Assembly: GCF_011326755.1 (NCBI RefSeq)
Contig: NZ_JAAOIE010000003.1
Location: forward strand, 62,001 to 126,000
Reading direction: 5' to 3'
Source: Cochlodiniinecator piscidefendens
Lineage (GTDB): Bacteria; Pseudomonadota; Alphaproteobacteria; Rhodobacterales; Rhodobacteraceae
Length of the DNA: 64,000 nt
The position numbers and the translations under genes were made by a program. Below are positions 47,101-56,032 of this stretch, piece after piece. The stretch's first letter is position 1. Each line of letters begins with the position of its first letter. Below the pieces are notes generated by a model that was not told the origin of the DNA, searched no databases, and saw only the letters and a list, made by a program, of their open reading frames with translations.

Positions 47101-48373
47101 AACCGTTCTCGCGTAGGATGGCCCCAGCAAGATAAAGAGAGCCGCAGATCAAAACCCTCGCGTTTGGATCTTTTACAACGATGGCTGCGATCGCAGCTTC
47201 GGCAGACTCTGCAGTTGTTGCGTTCATTCCCTCATCTATTGCGGCTTGAGCAGTATCTTCTGCAGGAAGTGTGTTTTGCTCACCCGGAATAGATATGGCA
47301 GTCAGGCTTTGGGCGCAGGTGGCCAGAGGGCGTAAATACCCACTGATGTCCTTGGTGTTCAACATGCCACAAACAATATGCGTTGGTCGCTCAGGCAAAC
47401 GTTTCAGTACCTTTGCAAGTGCTTCGCCCGCCGCGGGGTTATGCCCGCCGTCCAGCCATAGCTCAGCGCCCGCTGCTGCATCAATGAGGGGGCCATGGCG
47501 TAGCCGCTGCATACGTGCGGCCCATTCGGCTTGAGTGACTGCAGCTTCGCAAGCTGTGTTGTCAAAACCCAGAACGCGTAACGCGGCAATTGCGGCGCCC
47601 GCATTTTGAATTTGATGTTCACCAAGCAATACCGGCAAAGGCAAATCCAGCAATCCGTTGTCGTCCTGATAAATCAGACGTCCACGTTCTTCTGAAACGT
47701 GCCACTGCTGACCATAGGCAAACAAAGGCGCGCCTAGCTTAGCGGCGGTTGCCTCAATCACATCCATGGCCTCATCGGGTTGCGGGCCAACAATGCAGGG
47801 AACGCCACGTTTGATGATACCTGCCTTTTCCGTCGCAATTTTGGTCAGTGTGTCGCCCAAAAACTGTTCATGATCGATGGAAATTGGCGTGATGACGGAC
47901 AATGCGGGCTGATCGATGACGTTTGTTGCGTCCAAACGTCCGCCCAAGCCCACTTCGAGAAGTGTATAGTCGGCAGCGGTGCGCGAAAATGCGAGCAATC
48001 CAGCCACAGTTGTAATTTCGAAATAGGTGATGCTTTCACCGCCATTGGCGCCGTAGCATTCGTCCAAAATCTCGGTCAGATCTGCCTCAGAAATCAAATC
48101 ACCGGCAAGCCGGATACGTTCGTGAAAACGTGCGAGATGCGGTGAGGTATAGGCGTGAACGGATTTTCCAGCCCCCTCAAGCCCTGCACGGATCATTGCT
48201 TGGGTGGACCCTTTGCCGTTGGTGCCTGCCAAATGAATGACAGGCGGTAGCTTTTTCTGCGGATTGTCCAATGCGCCAAGCAAACGCCAAACGCGATCCA
48301 AAACCAAATCCATGACTTTGGGGTGCAGCGCCATCATCCGTTCGAGGATGATGTCCGAGTTTTGTTGTGTCAC
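47099..48373 (-). CDS. folC: Bifunctional folylpolyglutamate / dihydrofolate synthase
   Basis: Adds glutamate to dihydropteroate and to folates (ATP-dependent). 424 residues of the Mur-ligase superfamily: the P-loop [66 protein letters not shown], and the C-terminal [14 protein letters not shown]. Start ATG 48373 overlaps the accD stop by four bases, giving the accD-folC operon widespread in proteobacteria. Confidence 0.96.
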   Translation of the reverse strand: MTQQNSDIILERMMALHPKVMDLVLDRVWRLLGALDNPQKKLPPVIHLAGTNGKGSTQAMIRAGLEGAGKSVHAYTSPHLARFHERIRLAGDLISEADLTEILDECYGANGGESITYFEITTVAGLLAFSRTAADYTLLEVGLGGRLDATNVIDQPALSVITPISIDHEQFLGDTLTKIATEKAGIIKRGVPCIVGPQPDEAMDVIEATAAKLGAPLFAYGQQWHVSEERGRLIYQDDNGLLDLPLPVLLGEHQIQNAGAAIAALRVLGFDNTACEAAVTQAEWAARMQRLRHGPLIDAAAGAELWLDGGHNPAAGEALAKVLKRLPERPTHIVCGMLNTKDISGYLRPLATCAQSLTAISIPGEQNTLPAEDTAQAAIDEGMNATTAESAEAAIAAIVVKDPNARVLICGSLYLAGAILRENG

Positions 48374-49299
48374 GCGCTGGTTTCCTCAGACCTTGTTGTA
48401 TCTAGAGCTTCTTCTGCAATCGGTGCCGGAAGATCACCCTTGATGGCTGGAGTTTGCCCCATCAACATACGGGTAATTGTGATCAACTCTTCGCGCAGGT
48501 CTTTGCGATGCGTCACACGGTCAAGCATCCCATGGTCGAGCAAATACTCGGACCGTTGAAAACCTTCGGGTAGTTTTTCGCGAATGGTTTGTTCAATCAC
48601 ACGCGCGCCAGCAAATCCAATAAGTGCATTGGGTTCAGCAATTTGAACATCACCCAGCATCGCGTAGGATGCTGTCACGCCGCCGGTGGTGGGGTGGGTC
48701 AGAACCACGATATAGGGCAGGTTTGCCTCGCGCAGCATTTCAACGGCGACCGTTGTGCGCGGCATTTGCATGAGGCTTAGAATACCTTCTTGCATCCGGG
48801 CACCACCAGCGGCGGAAAACAGAACAAAGGGTTTGTTCATCGCAACAGCACGCTGGGCACCAGCCACAATTGCGTTGCCAACATACATACCCATTGACCC
48901 ACCCATAAAGGAAAAGTCCTGCGCAGCAGCAACGATAGGGGTGCGGCCAATGTCGCCTTCTGCGACCAGCATCGCATCGCGTTCGCCGGTTTTCTTTTGC
49001 GCGGCTTTCATTCGATCAGGGTATTTTTTCTGATCCTTAAAGCCCAGCGGGTCGGCCACAACTTCGGGCACGTCCACTTCGGTAAAGATGCCTCCGTCAA
49101 ATAAGGCTTCGAACCGTTTGCGTGGCGTAATTGCCATGTGATGTTCACACCCTGAACACACATTCAGGCTGTCGGCCAGTTCCCGGTGGAACAACATCGT
49201 TCCGCACTCTGGACACTTGGTCCAAAGATTATCTGGAACCTCCCGACGCGAAAATAGGGAGTTAATAGTGGGGCGGACGTAGTTCGTGATCCAGTTCAT
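48370..49299 (-). CDS. accD: Acetyl-CoA carboxylase carboxyltransferase, beta subunit
   Basis: Transfers the carboxyl group from biotin to acetyl-CoA to make malonyl-CoA for fatty-acid synthesis. 309 residues from ATG 49299 ([20 protein letters not shown]); an in-frame extension to 49398 has no signal. The four-Cys zinc ribbon is complete (CPECGTML and VCSGCEHH), followed by crotonase-fold parts [39 protein letters not shown] and [18 protein letters not shown]. Upstream of folC with overlap. Confidence 0.97.
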   Translation of the reverse strand: MNWITNYVRPTINSLFSRREVPDNLWTKCPECGTMLFHRELADSLNVCSGCEHHMAITPRKRFEALFDGGIFTEVDVPEVVADPLGFKDQKKYPDRMKAAQKKTGERDAMLVAEGDIGRTPIVAAAQDFSFMGGSMGMYVGNAIVAGAQRAVAMNKPFVLFSAAGGARMQEGILSLMQMPRTTVAVEMLREANLPYIVVLTHPTTGGVTASYAMLGDVQIAEPNALIGFAGARVIEQTIREKLPEGFQRSEYLLDHGMLDRVTHRKDLREELITITRMLMGQTPAIKGDLPAPIAEEALDTTRSEETSA

Positions 49300-49360
49300 A
49301 CGCAAGGGCACCTTTGATCTATGGTTGCCCTGAAATAATGTGCAACGACGGGAATTGCAA

Positions 49361-50260
49361 TCAACGCCGCAATGCAATCCGTGCTGCAAGCCAAGCAATC
49401 AACAAAAATCCGCATTGAATTATCATTGTTGTCGTTGGAAACGGTTCGCCTGAAACGGCAACTCTATCATGATAAAGCGCAAGTCCACCCATGGCGCCTG
49501 GGCTGCCAACCAACAGTAATGCAAAGACATTATTTGCAAAATGGAATCCCAACGCCGCACCAAGTGTCCCAGAGCGCGCTGTCAAATCCGCAGCTAAGAC
49601 GCCAAAAAGCCCGGCCCAAATGACGATAAATGTATTATTTTCCCCATGAATGTTTGGCGCATAATGCCCCGCAGCAAAAAGAAAAGAGGGTACTAATATC
49701 CAAATCAAAGGCGATTTGAACCGTGCGGCCAGCTGGCTTTGGAGATATCCGCGAAACAATACCTCTTCTGCTCCGGTTTGAATGAGGATAGCGATCAAGG
49801 AAAATGGAAGAAGCGCGATCCAAGTTGATAGGGAAAGTGCAGGATTTCGTAGTGCATCACTGCTTTCGCCGTCACCGTATGGGGGCAGTACCGCTAAAGC
49901 TACATTGAGAAGAACGATCGCGATAACAACACGCCAGAAATCATAGGCCACGCCACGAAAGGAACCAAAAAGGCTCCGAAAGGGCCGTTTGTGTAGAAAT
50001 CGCACAACAAAAAAGCAAGCAATCCAAAATCCAACAAAACTAAACAGCAATGCGAGCGTCCACACGGGACGCAGCCCTGTTTCCACCGCAGTCTGAACCG
50101 CCCAACGCGGTAGCCCGGCGATGCCAGACAGTAGATCCCAATAAAGATGAAGACAAAGAGGATAAGCCACAGCAATCATCACACAGCCTACGCATATTCG
50201 CCAAATTTCGTTGCTTCGGCGGGCCGGGGCGATAAGTCGTTCATAGAAAGGATAGTTCAT
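49361..50260 (-). CDS. CPBP-family intramembrane glutamic endopeptidase
   Basis: 299-residue membrane protein of the CAAX protease/bacteriocin-processing (CPBP) family with about eight hydrophobic segments. The three family motifs are visible: [15 protein letters not shown] (Glu-Glu-x3-Arg), the [11 protein letters not shown] His motif, and [14 protein letters not shown] with His/Asn. Substrate unknown. It precedes accD by 61 bases on the same strand and could share its transcript. No good ribosome-binding site is seen before ATG 50260. Confidence 0.88.
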   Translation of the reverse strand: MNYPFYERLIAPARRSNEIWRICVGCVMIAVAYPLCLHLYWDLLSGIAGLPRWAVQTAVETGLRPVWTLALLFSFVGFWIACFFVVRFLHKRPFRSLFGSFRGVAYDFWRVVIAIVLLNVALAVLPPYGDGESSDALRNPALSLSTWIALLPFSLIAILIQTGAEEVLFRGYLQSQLAARFKSPLIWILVPSFLFAAGHYAPNIHGENNTFIVIWAGLFGVLAADLTARSGTLGAALGFHFANNVFALLLVGSPGAMGGLALYHDRVAVSGEPFPTTTMIIQCGFLLIAWLAARIALRR

Positions 50261-50399
50261 GATATGTTGGCCTAAAATTCCACACCCTGTTGTGCCCCTA
50301 AATTCGGGTTCATGACAAGTGGATGTCTGCTTATAATGTATGACCAGTCTTGCGCGATGCTTTTGGGTTCTCTAGGCCTGAACAAAAAACGAGAGTATA

Positions 50400-51041
50400 A
50401 TGCCTTTTAATAATTTTTTATTTCCACGTAAGATTTTGTTGGCGCTGTTTGGGGGGGTGTTTTTGCCCGGATGCCTGGCCAGCAACCTGTTTCCTGATGA
50501 GCAAAGCCAGACCGAAACACAGGCAGTTTTGCGCAATGAGGTTATTGTGTCTGCGCCAACTGGGTATTGCCTGTCTTCGGCAGCGCCTCGTACTGATGGT
50601 ACTGTGCTTTTTGGGTCGTGCGCAGCATTGAGACAAACAAGTTTTGTAGGGTCTTTACCTCATGGCGCAGTTGTTGTTGTCTCTGTTGGGGTAAAGATTG
50701 AACATGATTTGAATGATGTATTTTCTGAACACCTTCAGGGGTTTTTCGCGACCGAAACAGGGCATACTGCGCTCAGCCAATCGGATGACGCAAATGCAAT
50801 GACGATTCACGCCAACACAATTGAGGATGATGTTCTTTTCCTGCGAATAGAAGATCAAAGTGACAATTTTGAGACTGCCTTAGATCGAACCTATTGGCGC
50901 GGAGTGCTTCCTATAAATGGGCATTTGGTGTCAATTTCAGTGTTTTCCAGTACGGTAACGCCGATCAGTAGGGCTGAAGGCCGCGAGATTTTGGAGGCAT
51001 TTGTTCACGAAATGGAAACAGAAAACGTGGAAATGTCATGA
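50400..51041 (+). CDS. Predicted lipoprotein, function unknown
   Basis: 213 residues. The N-terminus has Lys, a hydrophobic stretch (ILLALFGGVFLPGC) and a lipobox LPGC with Cys25, so it should be a lipid-anchored periplasmic protein. The rest (EVIVSAPTGYCLSSAAPRTD, FGSCAALRQTSFVGSLP, REILEAFVHEME) has two further cysteines and no domain I recognise. GAGAG precedes the ATG. It lies just before the DUF6478-type gene in the same direction and may belong with it. Confidence 0.7.
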   Translation: MPFNNFLFPRKILLALFGGVFLPGCLASNLFPDEQSQTETQAVLRNEVIVSAPTGYCLSSAAPRTDGTVLFGSCAALRQTSFVGSLPHGAVVVVSVGVKIEHDLNDVFSEHLQGFFATETGHTALSQSDDANAMTIHANTIEDDVLFLRIEDQSDNFETALDRTYWRGVLPINGHLVSISVFSSTVTPISRAEGREILEAFVHEMETENVEMS

Positions 51042-51125
51042 CTTATTCTTCTATTTTTCGGAATAGTTAATTATAACCTTGGAAAAACCGGGTCGAACCG
51101 GTCAGCGTAAGGTGTATGTCTGAGC

Positions 51126-51899
51126 ATGGCATTTCGTTTAAAATCAGTTGCTTATAAAGTTGTTCACCAGCGGTTTTTACGGCGTTGGGAGAGGCTTGCA
51201 AAGAATGCGGACAAAATGAGTCTGACATCTTTGCGCAAGTATCGCAGTCGCGCGCGTCAACTGCGCCGGTCGCTAGATCGATTATCTTATATTGCAGACA
51301 ACCGTTTGGCGCTTCCTTTGATAGGTTCAAACGCGTTTCCGACACCCCTGAAAACGGATTGGGCCTACCGCCCTGAGCTATGGACAAGTCCAGTCACCCC
51401 GGCGGGTCTAGCTGCGGTGGAAAGTCGGGCAATGATTGGGCAAGAAGCAACCATTTTTCACGATTGCCAAATTTCCGAACTGACCTGTCGCCAATTGCGA
51501 AATACCCGCGAGGCTGATCTCGCACCCTTTGGGTTTCGTATGGATGTGTTTCGGTTCGACGGAAGTTTTCTATCGCTGGTCATTGATTTGCCTCCGTCGG
51601 CAACTCAGGGACTGCGTAAGAAGCACATGGTGCGCATGGATGTGATCGCCGAGTTGGAAAAACCCCTCGAAATATTTGCGCGCCTGAACGTGAAGCACGG
51701 CCCGAATACCGAACAAATTGTACGTGAACTTCCGGTTGGTACTGATGAGGTTATGGTTGAATTTGATCTGGCCTATACAAAATTGAATGAAAAGCGCGTT
51801 GAAAAAATGTGGGTTGATTTGATCTTTGAAGGTCCAGAGATGAATCAAATCATTTTACGCGATGTCACATTCAGTCGCCGGCCGCGCGCAGAACTTTAA
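51126..51899 (+). CDS. DUF6478-type protein
   Basis: 257-residue protein: a very basic N-terminal helix region (LTSLRKYRSRARQLRRSLDR), a central conserved-looking part (TDWAYRPELWTSPVTPAGLA, then IFHDCQISELTCRQLRNTRE) and a C-terminal beta-rich part (FRFDGSFLSLVIDLPPSATQ, then VEFDLAYTKLNEKRVEKMWV). From memory this resembles the Rhodobacteraceae family DUF6478; function unknown. Followed 11 bases later by a short gene in the same direction. Confidence 0.72.
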   Translation: MAFRLKSVAYKVVHQRFLRRWERLAKNADKMSLTSLRKYRSRARQLRRSLDRLSYIADNRLALPLIGSNAFPTPLKTDWAYRPELWTSPVTPAGLAAVESRAMIGQEATIFHDCQISELTCRQLRNTREADLAPFGFRMDVFRFDGSFLSLVIDLPPSATQGLRKKHMVRMDVIAELEKPLEIFARLNVKHGPNTEQIVRELPVGTDEVMVEFDLAYTKLNEKRVEKMWVDLIFEGPEMNQIILRDVTFSRRPRAEL

Positions 51900-51910
51900 G
51901 GAGCGGATAG

Positions 51911-52288
51911 ATGGAACACACAACACTTACCCACACCCGCACCAAAGAAGGCGTCTGGGAAGGCGTATTGCTTCTGGCTGAAGATGCGGACCCAATTCCT
52001 GATCTTTCGGTTACTTACCTAGAGCAACCTTTGGAAAACGTTGAACTCACCGAAGATGCGGGCAACGGACAATGGATCTTACGGTTTCATATTCCGCTTG
52101 AAGCTTTGACCGATGGAGTTCAAACCTTTTTGATTACCGACAAACGCAGCGGCGAACGTCTTGGGTCTTACACACTCGTAACTGGTCAGGCGCTCGAGGA
52201 TGACTTTCGCGCAGAAGTCGATCTTTTGCGGGCGGAACTTGATATGCTTAAGCGCGCATTTCGCCGCCATTGTCTGGAAACCAGTTAA
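51911..52288 (+). CDS. Small hypothetical protein after the DUF6478-type gene
   Basis: 125 residues, acidic, beads of beta-strand pattern (EGVLLLAEDADPIPDLSVTY, QWILRFHIPLEALTDGVQTF) and a C-terminal amphipathic helix (EVDLLRAELDMLKRAFRRHC) with heptad spacing, probably a coiled coil. No family recognised. AAGGAGCG precedes the ATG. It follows the DUF6478-type gene by 11 bases, so the pair is likely one operon; the stop overlaps the convergent LysR stop by four bases. Confidence 0.7.
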   Translation: MEHTTLTHTRTKEGVWEGVLLLAEDADPIPDLSVTYLEQPLENVELTEDAGNGQWILRFHIPLEALTDGVQTFLITDKRSGERLGSYTLVTGQALEDDFRAEVDLLRAELDMLKRAFRRHCLETS

Positions 52289-53187
52289 ACCTTATTCGCC
52301 TTAGTCTGCATAAGTGCTGTTCTCATCTTCTCTAGCGGAATTGCCGAAGAAATATCATGGGCGGAGGCTAAAATAATAGGTTCTGCAGCAAAGCTATCTG
52401 AAATGGGCACATTGCACAGCTGCTGTCCATCGTAACTTTGAGAGGTCGGTGGGGTGGTGTAGCTGATACCTACGCCTTCACCGTGGGCGGCCAAACTGCG
52501 CATTACTTCAATTGACGAGGTGCGATGTTTGACACGTGGATTTGCTCCGATCCGCCGAAACAGCCCGAGAACATGGCGTATCGATAACCCCTCTTCAAAC
52601 AGGATCAAGGGACAATCCGCCAATTCCGCAAGCGAGACTTGTGGGCGTTGTCCCATCGGATCAGTTCTCGCGAAAAATGCACTGGGGGCAATATCACGCC
52701 AAACCTGCTTGTCAAAACTGGCGTCCAACCCCAGATCGTACGTAATGGCCAAATCAACGGTGTTATTAAGCATGTCGCTCGCAAGTTCGGAGAACCCGGC
52801 AATTTTGTATTTAACATCAACGCCGGGTAGGGCGGCGCGTAACTGCGATAAGGCTGGTGCGAGGTACAGCGGAGCGATGTCTTCAAAGCAACCGAGTGTG
52901 ACACGCCCGGCAATATGGCGTGCTGCAGCGCGGGGGTCTTCCAGACTTTGGGCTTGGCTTAAAATATCGGCGGCACGTTCGACAAACGAGTTCCCAAATT
53001 CGGTCGCAGTAATCCGCGCGCCCTTTTTTCTAAGAAACAACTTTTGACCTAAATGCTGTTCTACTTGAGTCACCGCAACAGATAAGGATGGCTGTGAAAT
53101 GTTCAGATGCGCGGCTGCCTCTGTTAAGCTATCTGCAGCCGCGACCGCAGTTATGTATTCCATTTGTCGAAGTGTAATATATAGCAT
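52285..53187 (-). CDS. LysR-family transcriptional regulator
   Basis: 300 residues of the CynR/OxyR-like subgroup: LRQMEYITAVAAADSLTEAA, then LNISQPSLSVAVTQVEQHLG as HTH, followed by RKKGARITATEFG and the effector domain (VTLGCFEDIAPLYLAPALSQ, LAITYDLGLDASFDKQVWRD). Divergent from the phytanoyl-CoA-dioxygenase-like gene across an 82-base gap that contains a palindrome, so it likely controls that gene and itself. Confidence 0.92.
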   Translation of the reverse strand: MLYITLRQMEYITAVAAADSLTEAAAHLNISQPSLSVAVTQVEQHLGQKLFLRKKGARITATEFGNSFVERAADILSQAQSLEDPRAAARHIAGRVTLGCFEDIAPLYLAPALSQLRAALPGVDVKYKIAGFSELASDMLNNTVDLAITYDLGLDASFDKQVWRDIAPSAFFARTDPMGQRPQVSLAELADCPLILFEEGLSIRHVLGLFRRIGANPRVKHRTSSIEVMRSLAAHGEGVGISYTTPPTSQSYDGQQLCNVPISDSFAAEPIILASAHDISSAIPLEKMRTALMQTKANKV

Positions 53188-53193
53188 AAAACT

Positions 53194-53210
53194 ATATCTA
53201 TATTAGATAT
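53194..53210. promoter_or_regulatory. LysR operator candidate
   Basis: Perfect 7-base inverted repeat ATATCTA / TAGATAT with a 3-base centre, 6 bases before the LysR start and 60 before the oxygenase start. The AT-rich dyad fits a LysR-type binding site; function is inferred. Confidence 0.5.
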
Positions 53211-53269
53211 ATATTATTGGAAGCTAAAAGTGAGTTTTACTATGGTCGCTTGGAAACAGGAGACGCAAA

Positions 53270-54067
53270 ATGATTCATCCCCTTCTTACCCAAGAGCAAA
53301 TCGACGCATATCAACGCGATGGCGTTGTCGTGGTCAAAGGTCTGTTTAAAGACCATGTTGAAACGCTTCGCGCGGGTGTCGAGAAAAACATGACCGAACC
53401 AGGGCCTTATGCCGCGGAAAACCTGAAAGCAGGCGAAGGTGGACGGTTCTTTGATGATTATTGCAATTGGACACGCATTTCCGAGTTTGAAGATGTCATT
53501 CGCAACTCGGAAGCAGGTGCCGTCGCTGCCGGTTTGATGCAGTCACAAAAGGTGCAGGTGTTTCATGATCATGTTTTAGTCAAAGAGCCGGGCACATCCA
53601 AACCAACGCCATGGCACCAAGATGGCCCATACTATTTTGTAGAGGGTCAGCAAAACGTTAGTTTCTGGTCACCACTTGATCCCGTGCGCGAAGCTTCTTT
53701 ACGCTGTGTTGCTGGGTCGCACCTTTGGGAAAAACCCGTATTGCCAACACGCTGGCTATCCGAGGAAAATTTCTATCCAGATGACGATGCTTATATGCAG
53801 GTTCCTGATCCAGACGCCGAAGGAATGGATATCAAAGAATGGGAAATGGAACCCGGAGATGCGGTCGCGTTCAACTATGGAATTTTGCATGGCGCACGTG
53901 GCAATAATGCGGGATTGCGTCGTCGCGCGTTTTCACTGCGTTTGGTTGGGGATGATGCGCGTTATGTGGAACGCGCAGGTCCCACGTCACCGCCGTTTCC
54001 GGGACACGATATGAAACCGGGCCAAACTCTGCGCGAAGATTGGTTCCCAACGATCTATCAAGCCTAA
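53270..54067 (+). CDS. Phytanoyl-CoA dioxygenase-family protein
   Basis: 265-residue Fe(II)/2-oxoglutarate oxygenase of the PhyH family. Iron ligands are visible as His116 and Asp118 (TPWHQDGPYYF) and His207 (YGILHGARGNN), with Arg residues just after (GLRRRAF) that could bind 2-oxoglutarate. N-terminus LTQEQIDAYQRDGVVVVKGL is typical. Members act on very different substrates (phytanoyl-CoA, ectoine, phosphonates, halogenated compounds), so none is assigned. AGGAGACG precedes the ATG. Single gene divergent from its LysR regulator. Confidence 0.88.
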   Translation: MIHPLLTQEQIDAYQRDGVVVVKGLFKDHVETLRAGVEKNMTEPGPYAAENLKAGEGGRFFDDYCNWTRISEFEDVIRNSEAGAVAAGLMQSQKVQVFHDHVLVKEPGTSKPTPWHQDGPYYFVEGQQNVSFWSPLDPVREASLRCVAGSHLWEKPVLPTRWLSEENFYPDDDAYMQVPDPDAEGMDIKEWEMEPGDAVAFNYGILHGARGNNAGLRRRAFSLRLVGDDARYVERAGPTSPPFPGHDMKPGQTLREDWFPTIYQA

Positions 54068-54077
54068 GAAATGGAAG

Positions 54078-54127
54078 TGCATAAATCGTATGCATAAAAA
54101 CCATACGAAAACCATACGATTTATGCA
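54078..54127. repeat. Long palindrome between convergent genes
   Basis: Perfect 15-base inverted repeat TGCATAAATCGTATG (54078-54092) / CATACGATTTATGCA (54113-54127) around 20 bases that hold another CCATACG; a further CATAC overlaps the right end. It lies between the PhyH-like gene and the convergent ArsR gene. It has no G+C-rich stem, so it is not a typical terminator. Related in sequence to the CATACG repeats at 21493-21575. Confidence 0.6.
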
Positions 54128-54141
54128 TACAAACCATATGC

Positions 54142-54465
54142 CTATTTTTCGAGTTCTTGCTCTAAAAACGCTTCAAATGCGTCTAGGTTCACGGCCTCGA
54201 ATTGTCCAAAGCCTTGCATCCAAATTGACGCATCTTTCAGGGCATCTGGTTCCAGTTTACACCACTTAACGCGTCCGCGTTTTTCTTGGGAAATAAGCCC
54301 GGATTTGGTTAATATGACCAGATGCTTTGAAATGGCGGCCAAAGACATTTCAAATGGTTCTGCAACGTCAGTAACAGCCATATCGTCCTCTAACAGCATC
54401 GAAAGAATTTCGCGGCGGGTCGCATCAGATAGTGCGGCAAATATGGTGTCGAGTTTGTTTTGCAT
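54142..54465 (-). CDS. ArsR-family transcriptional regulator
   Basis: 107-residue winged-helix repressor: LDTIFAALSDATRREILSML, then FEMSLAAISKHLVILTKSGL as recognition helix and GRVKWCKLEPDALKDAS. No metal-binding motif (one Cys only). Divergent from a DMT transporter gene, with an 18-base palindrome in the gap; a second copy of that palindrome lies behind the transporter. It is distinct from the ArsR at 3715, whose operator sequence differs. Confidence 0.9.
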   Translation of the reverse strand: MQNKLDTIFAALSDATRREILSMLLEDDMAVTDVAEPFEMSLAAISKHLVILTKSGLISQEKRGRVKWCKLEPDALKDASIWMQGFGQFEAVNLDAFEAFLEQELEK

Positions 54466-54496
54466 GGCGTTTTATCTGCAAGGCATTGCTGAATTA

Positions 54497-54514
54497 GTCA
54501 ACCAGATGGTTGAC
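54497..54514. promoter_or_regulatory. ArsR operator candidate, copy 1
   Basis: Perfect dyad GTCAACCA / TGGTTGAC with a 2-base centre (GA), 32 bases before the ArsR start codon and 95 before the transporter ATG. The core TCAACCA-N2-TGGTTGA is repeated at 55507-55522. Confidence 0.65.
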
Positions 54515-54609
54515 TTTCCGTTGTGGCGGGCGTTTGTCTTTGCGTGCAGAGTAGGGGTGTTATTCGCCAATATCTTTGCTGTGTTTTCGCTCAAAATTGG
54601 ATTGATCAA

Positions 54610-55506
54610 ATGACAGCGCGCTACTGGTTTCTTATCTTTATTCTTGGTATTGGCTGGGGTTCTTCCTTTATTTTCAATGAAATACTTCTGCGCGAAGTCG
54701 GGCCGTTCACGATGTCACTGGGGCGTACGGGGCTCGGGGCATTGGGATGTTGGGTGTATGCGTTGGCAGTTGGTAAATCCGTTTTTCAGTCGCCCCTTAT
54801 TATTCTTGGAATGGTTCTGTTGGGAACGATTAACTACGCGATCCCATTTGCAGTTTATCCCGTGAGTCAGCAGTACCTCGCAGGAGGCGTCGCAGGCATC
54901 ATCAATGCGATGACACCGGTGATGGTCGTCATCGTGTCGCAATTTTGGCCCGGCGGCGAAAAGGCGACTTTCTTAAAAACACTTGGGATTCTAGCCGGGT
55001 TTGCCGGGATTGCCGTATTAACGCTGCCGTCGATAGAGCAAGGCGCACAATCGGAGATCTGGGCGATCCTCATCGCACTCATCGCTCCGGTTTGTTACGG
55101 TATCGCCGTCAACATGGCGCGGCGATACAAAGATCTCGACCCGGTCATTTTGGCAATGTGGTCATTGACTGGCGGGGCATTGGTCATAGGCCCTGTTGCG
55201 TTCACGCTGGAAGGCCTGCCGCATATCACACAGGCCGAAACGTGGTTTTCGTTTGCCATTATAGGATTTGTTTTAACGTCAGCTTCTTTCATGGTCATGT
55301 TCTGGTTATTGCCTAGAGTTGGGGCGACGGCTACGTCCACCGTTACCTTTATCGCGCCAGTCTCTTCTATTTGGCTTGGCTCCCTCGTGTTGGGGGAGCA
55401 GGTAGAAAACAGTCACCTTATAGGGATGGCAATCATGTTCGTTGGGCTTCTGTTGATCGATGGTCGGTTGTTTGGGCGCAAGAAAGCCACGACAATAAAA
55501 GTATGA
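54610..55506 (+). CDS. DMT-superfamily (EamA) transporter
   Basis: 298 residues from ATG 54610 (MTARYWFLIFILGIGWGSSF); the frame is open further upstream but runs through the operator region. Ten hydrophobic segments in two EamA repeats, with GWGSSFIFNEILLREVGPFT near the start, YLAGGVAGIINAMTPVMVVI in the middle and APVSSIWLGSLVLGEQVENS near the end. Probably an exporter of small metabolites under control of the divergent ArsR repressor; the inducer may be its substrate. Substrate unknown. Confidence 0.9.
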   Translation: MTARYWFLIFILGIGWGSSFIFNEILLREVGPFTMSLGRTGLGALGCWVYALAVGKSVFQSPLIILGMVLLGTINYAIPFAVYPVSQQYLAGGVAGIINAMTPVMVVIVSQFWPGGEKATFLKTLGILAGFAGIAVLTLPSIEQGAQSEIWAILIALIAPVCYGIAVNMARRYKDLDPVILAMWSLTGGALVIGPVAFTLEGLPHITQAETWFSFAIIGFVLTSASFMVMFWLLPRVGATATSTVTFIAPVSSIWLGSLVLGEQVENSHLIGMAIMFVGLLLIDGRLFGRKKATTIKV

Positions 55507-55522
55507 TCAACCAAATGGTTGA
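55507..55522. promoter_or_regulatory. ArsR operator candidate, copy 2
   Basis: Dyad TCAACCA / TGGTTGA with a 2-base centre (AA), starting immediately after the stop codon of the transporter gene. Same core as the site at 54497-54514. Confidence 0.5.
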
Positions 55523-55613
55523 ATATGACAGGCCACGGCGACGGGCGAGTGGTTGTAAATTTATTCATTTTAAATCAGCCGCTTACAGGTTGTTTGGCTA
55601 TCTTGGGAATCTC

Positions 55614-55642
55614 TTGACTCTGAGAGGCCTTCTGCCTAGGTT
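55614..55642 (+). promoter_or_regulatory. Candidate sigma-70 promoter of the atp operon
   Basis: TTGACT (55614-55619), a 17-base spacer and TAGGTT (55637-55642), ending about 30 bases before the atpI start. Spacing is optimal and the -35 is good, while the -10 is only a partial match. Confidence 0.4.
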
Positions 55643-55672
55643 CCCGGCAACTGTCTAAGGGTGGCGAAAACG

Positions 55673-55999
55673 ATGTCTGACAACCCCGATCCTAACCGGC
55701 TCAAGGCGCTGGATGAACGGATTGGTGCGTTGAAAAAGGCTCAGGAACCGGAACCGCGCATAGATGAACATTATTCAACGGCCAATATGGCCTGGCGGAT
55801 GGTGATAGAACTTGTAGTCGGTCTCGCGATTGGCTTTGGCATTGGATACGGGCTGGATCTGCTTTTTGGGACCACGCCGATATTGATGGTGCTGTTTATA
55901 TTGCTGGGTTTTGCAGCAGGGGTGAAGACAATGCTTCGCACCGCTCGGGAAATCCAAGAGGAACAAGTGGCGAAAGCCGCAAAAGAGACGAAAGACTAG
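55673..55999 (+). CDS. atpI: ATP synthase protein I
   Basis: 108-residue membrane protein that assists assembly of the c-ring and Mg2+ uptake. From ATG 55673 (AAGGGTGG upstream) it has a hydrophilic N-terminus (NPDPNRLKALDERIGALKKA) and two hydrophobic segments (VIELVVGLAIGFGIGYGLDL, ILMVLFILLGFAAGVKTML), then a charged tail. This AtpI/AtpZ-like type precedes atpB in many alphaproteobacteria. A GTG 12 bases earlier (55661) is an alternative start. Confidence 0.9.
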   Translation: MSDNPDPNRLKALDERIGALKKAQEPEPRIDEHYSTANMAWRMVIELVVGLAIGFGIGYGLDLLFGTTPILMVLFILLGFAAGVKTMLRTAREIQEEQVAKAAKETKD

Positions 56000-56032
56000 A
56001 TGCACAGCATCTGGCGAAGGAGCGAAATACTG

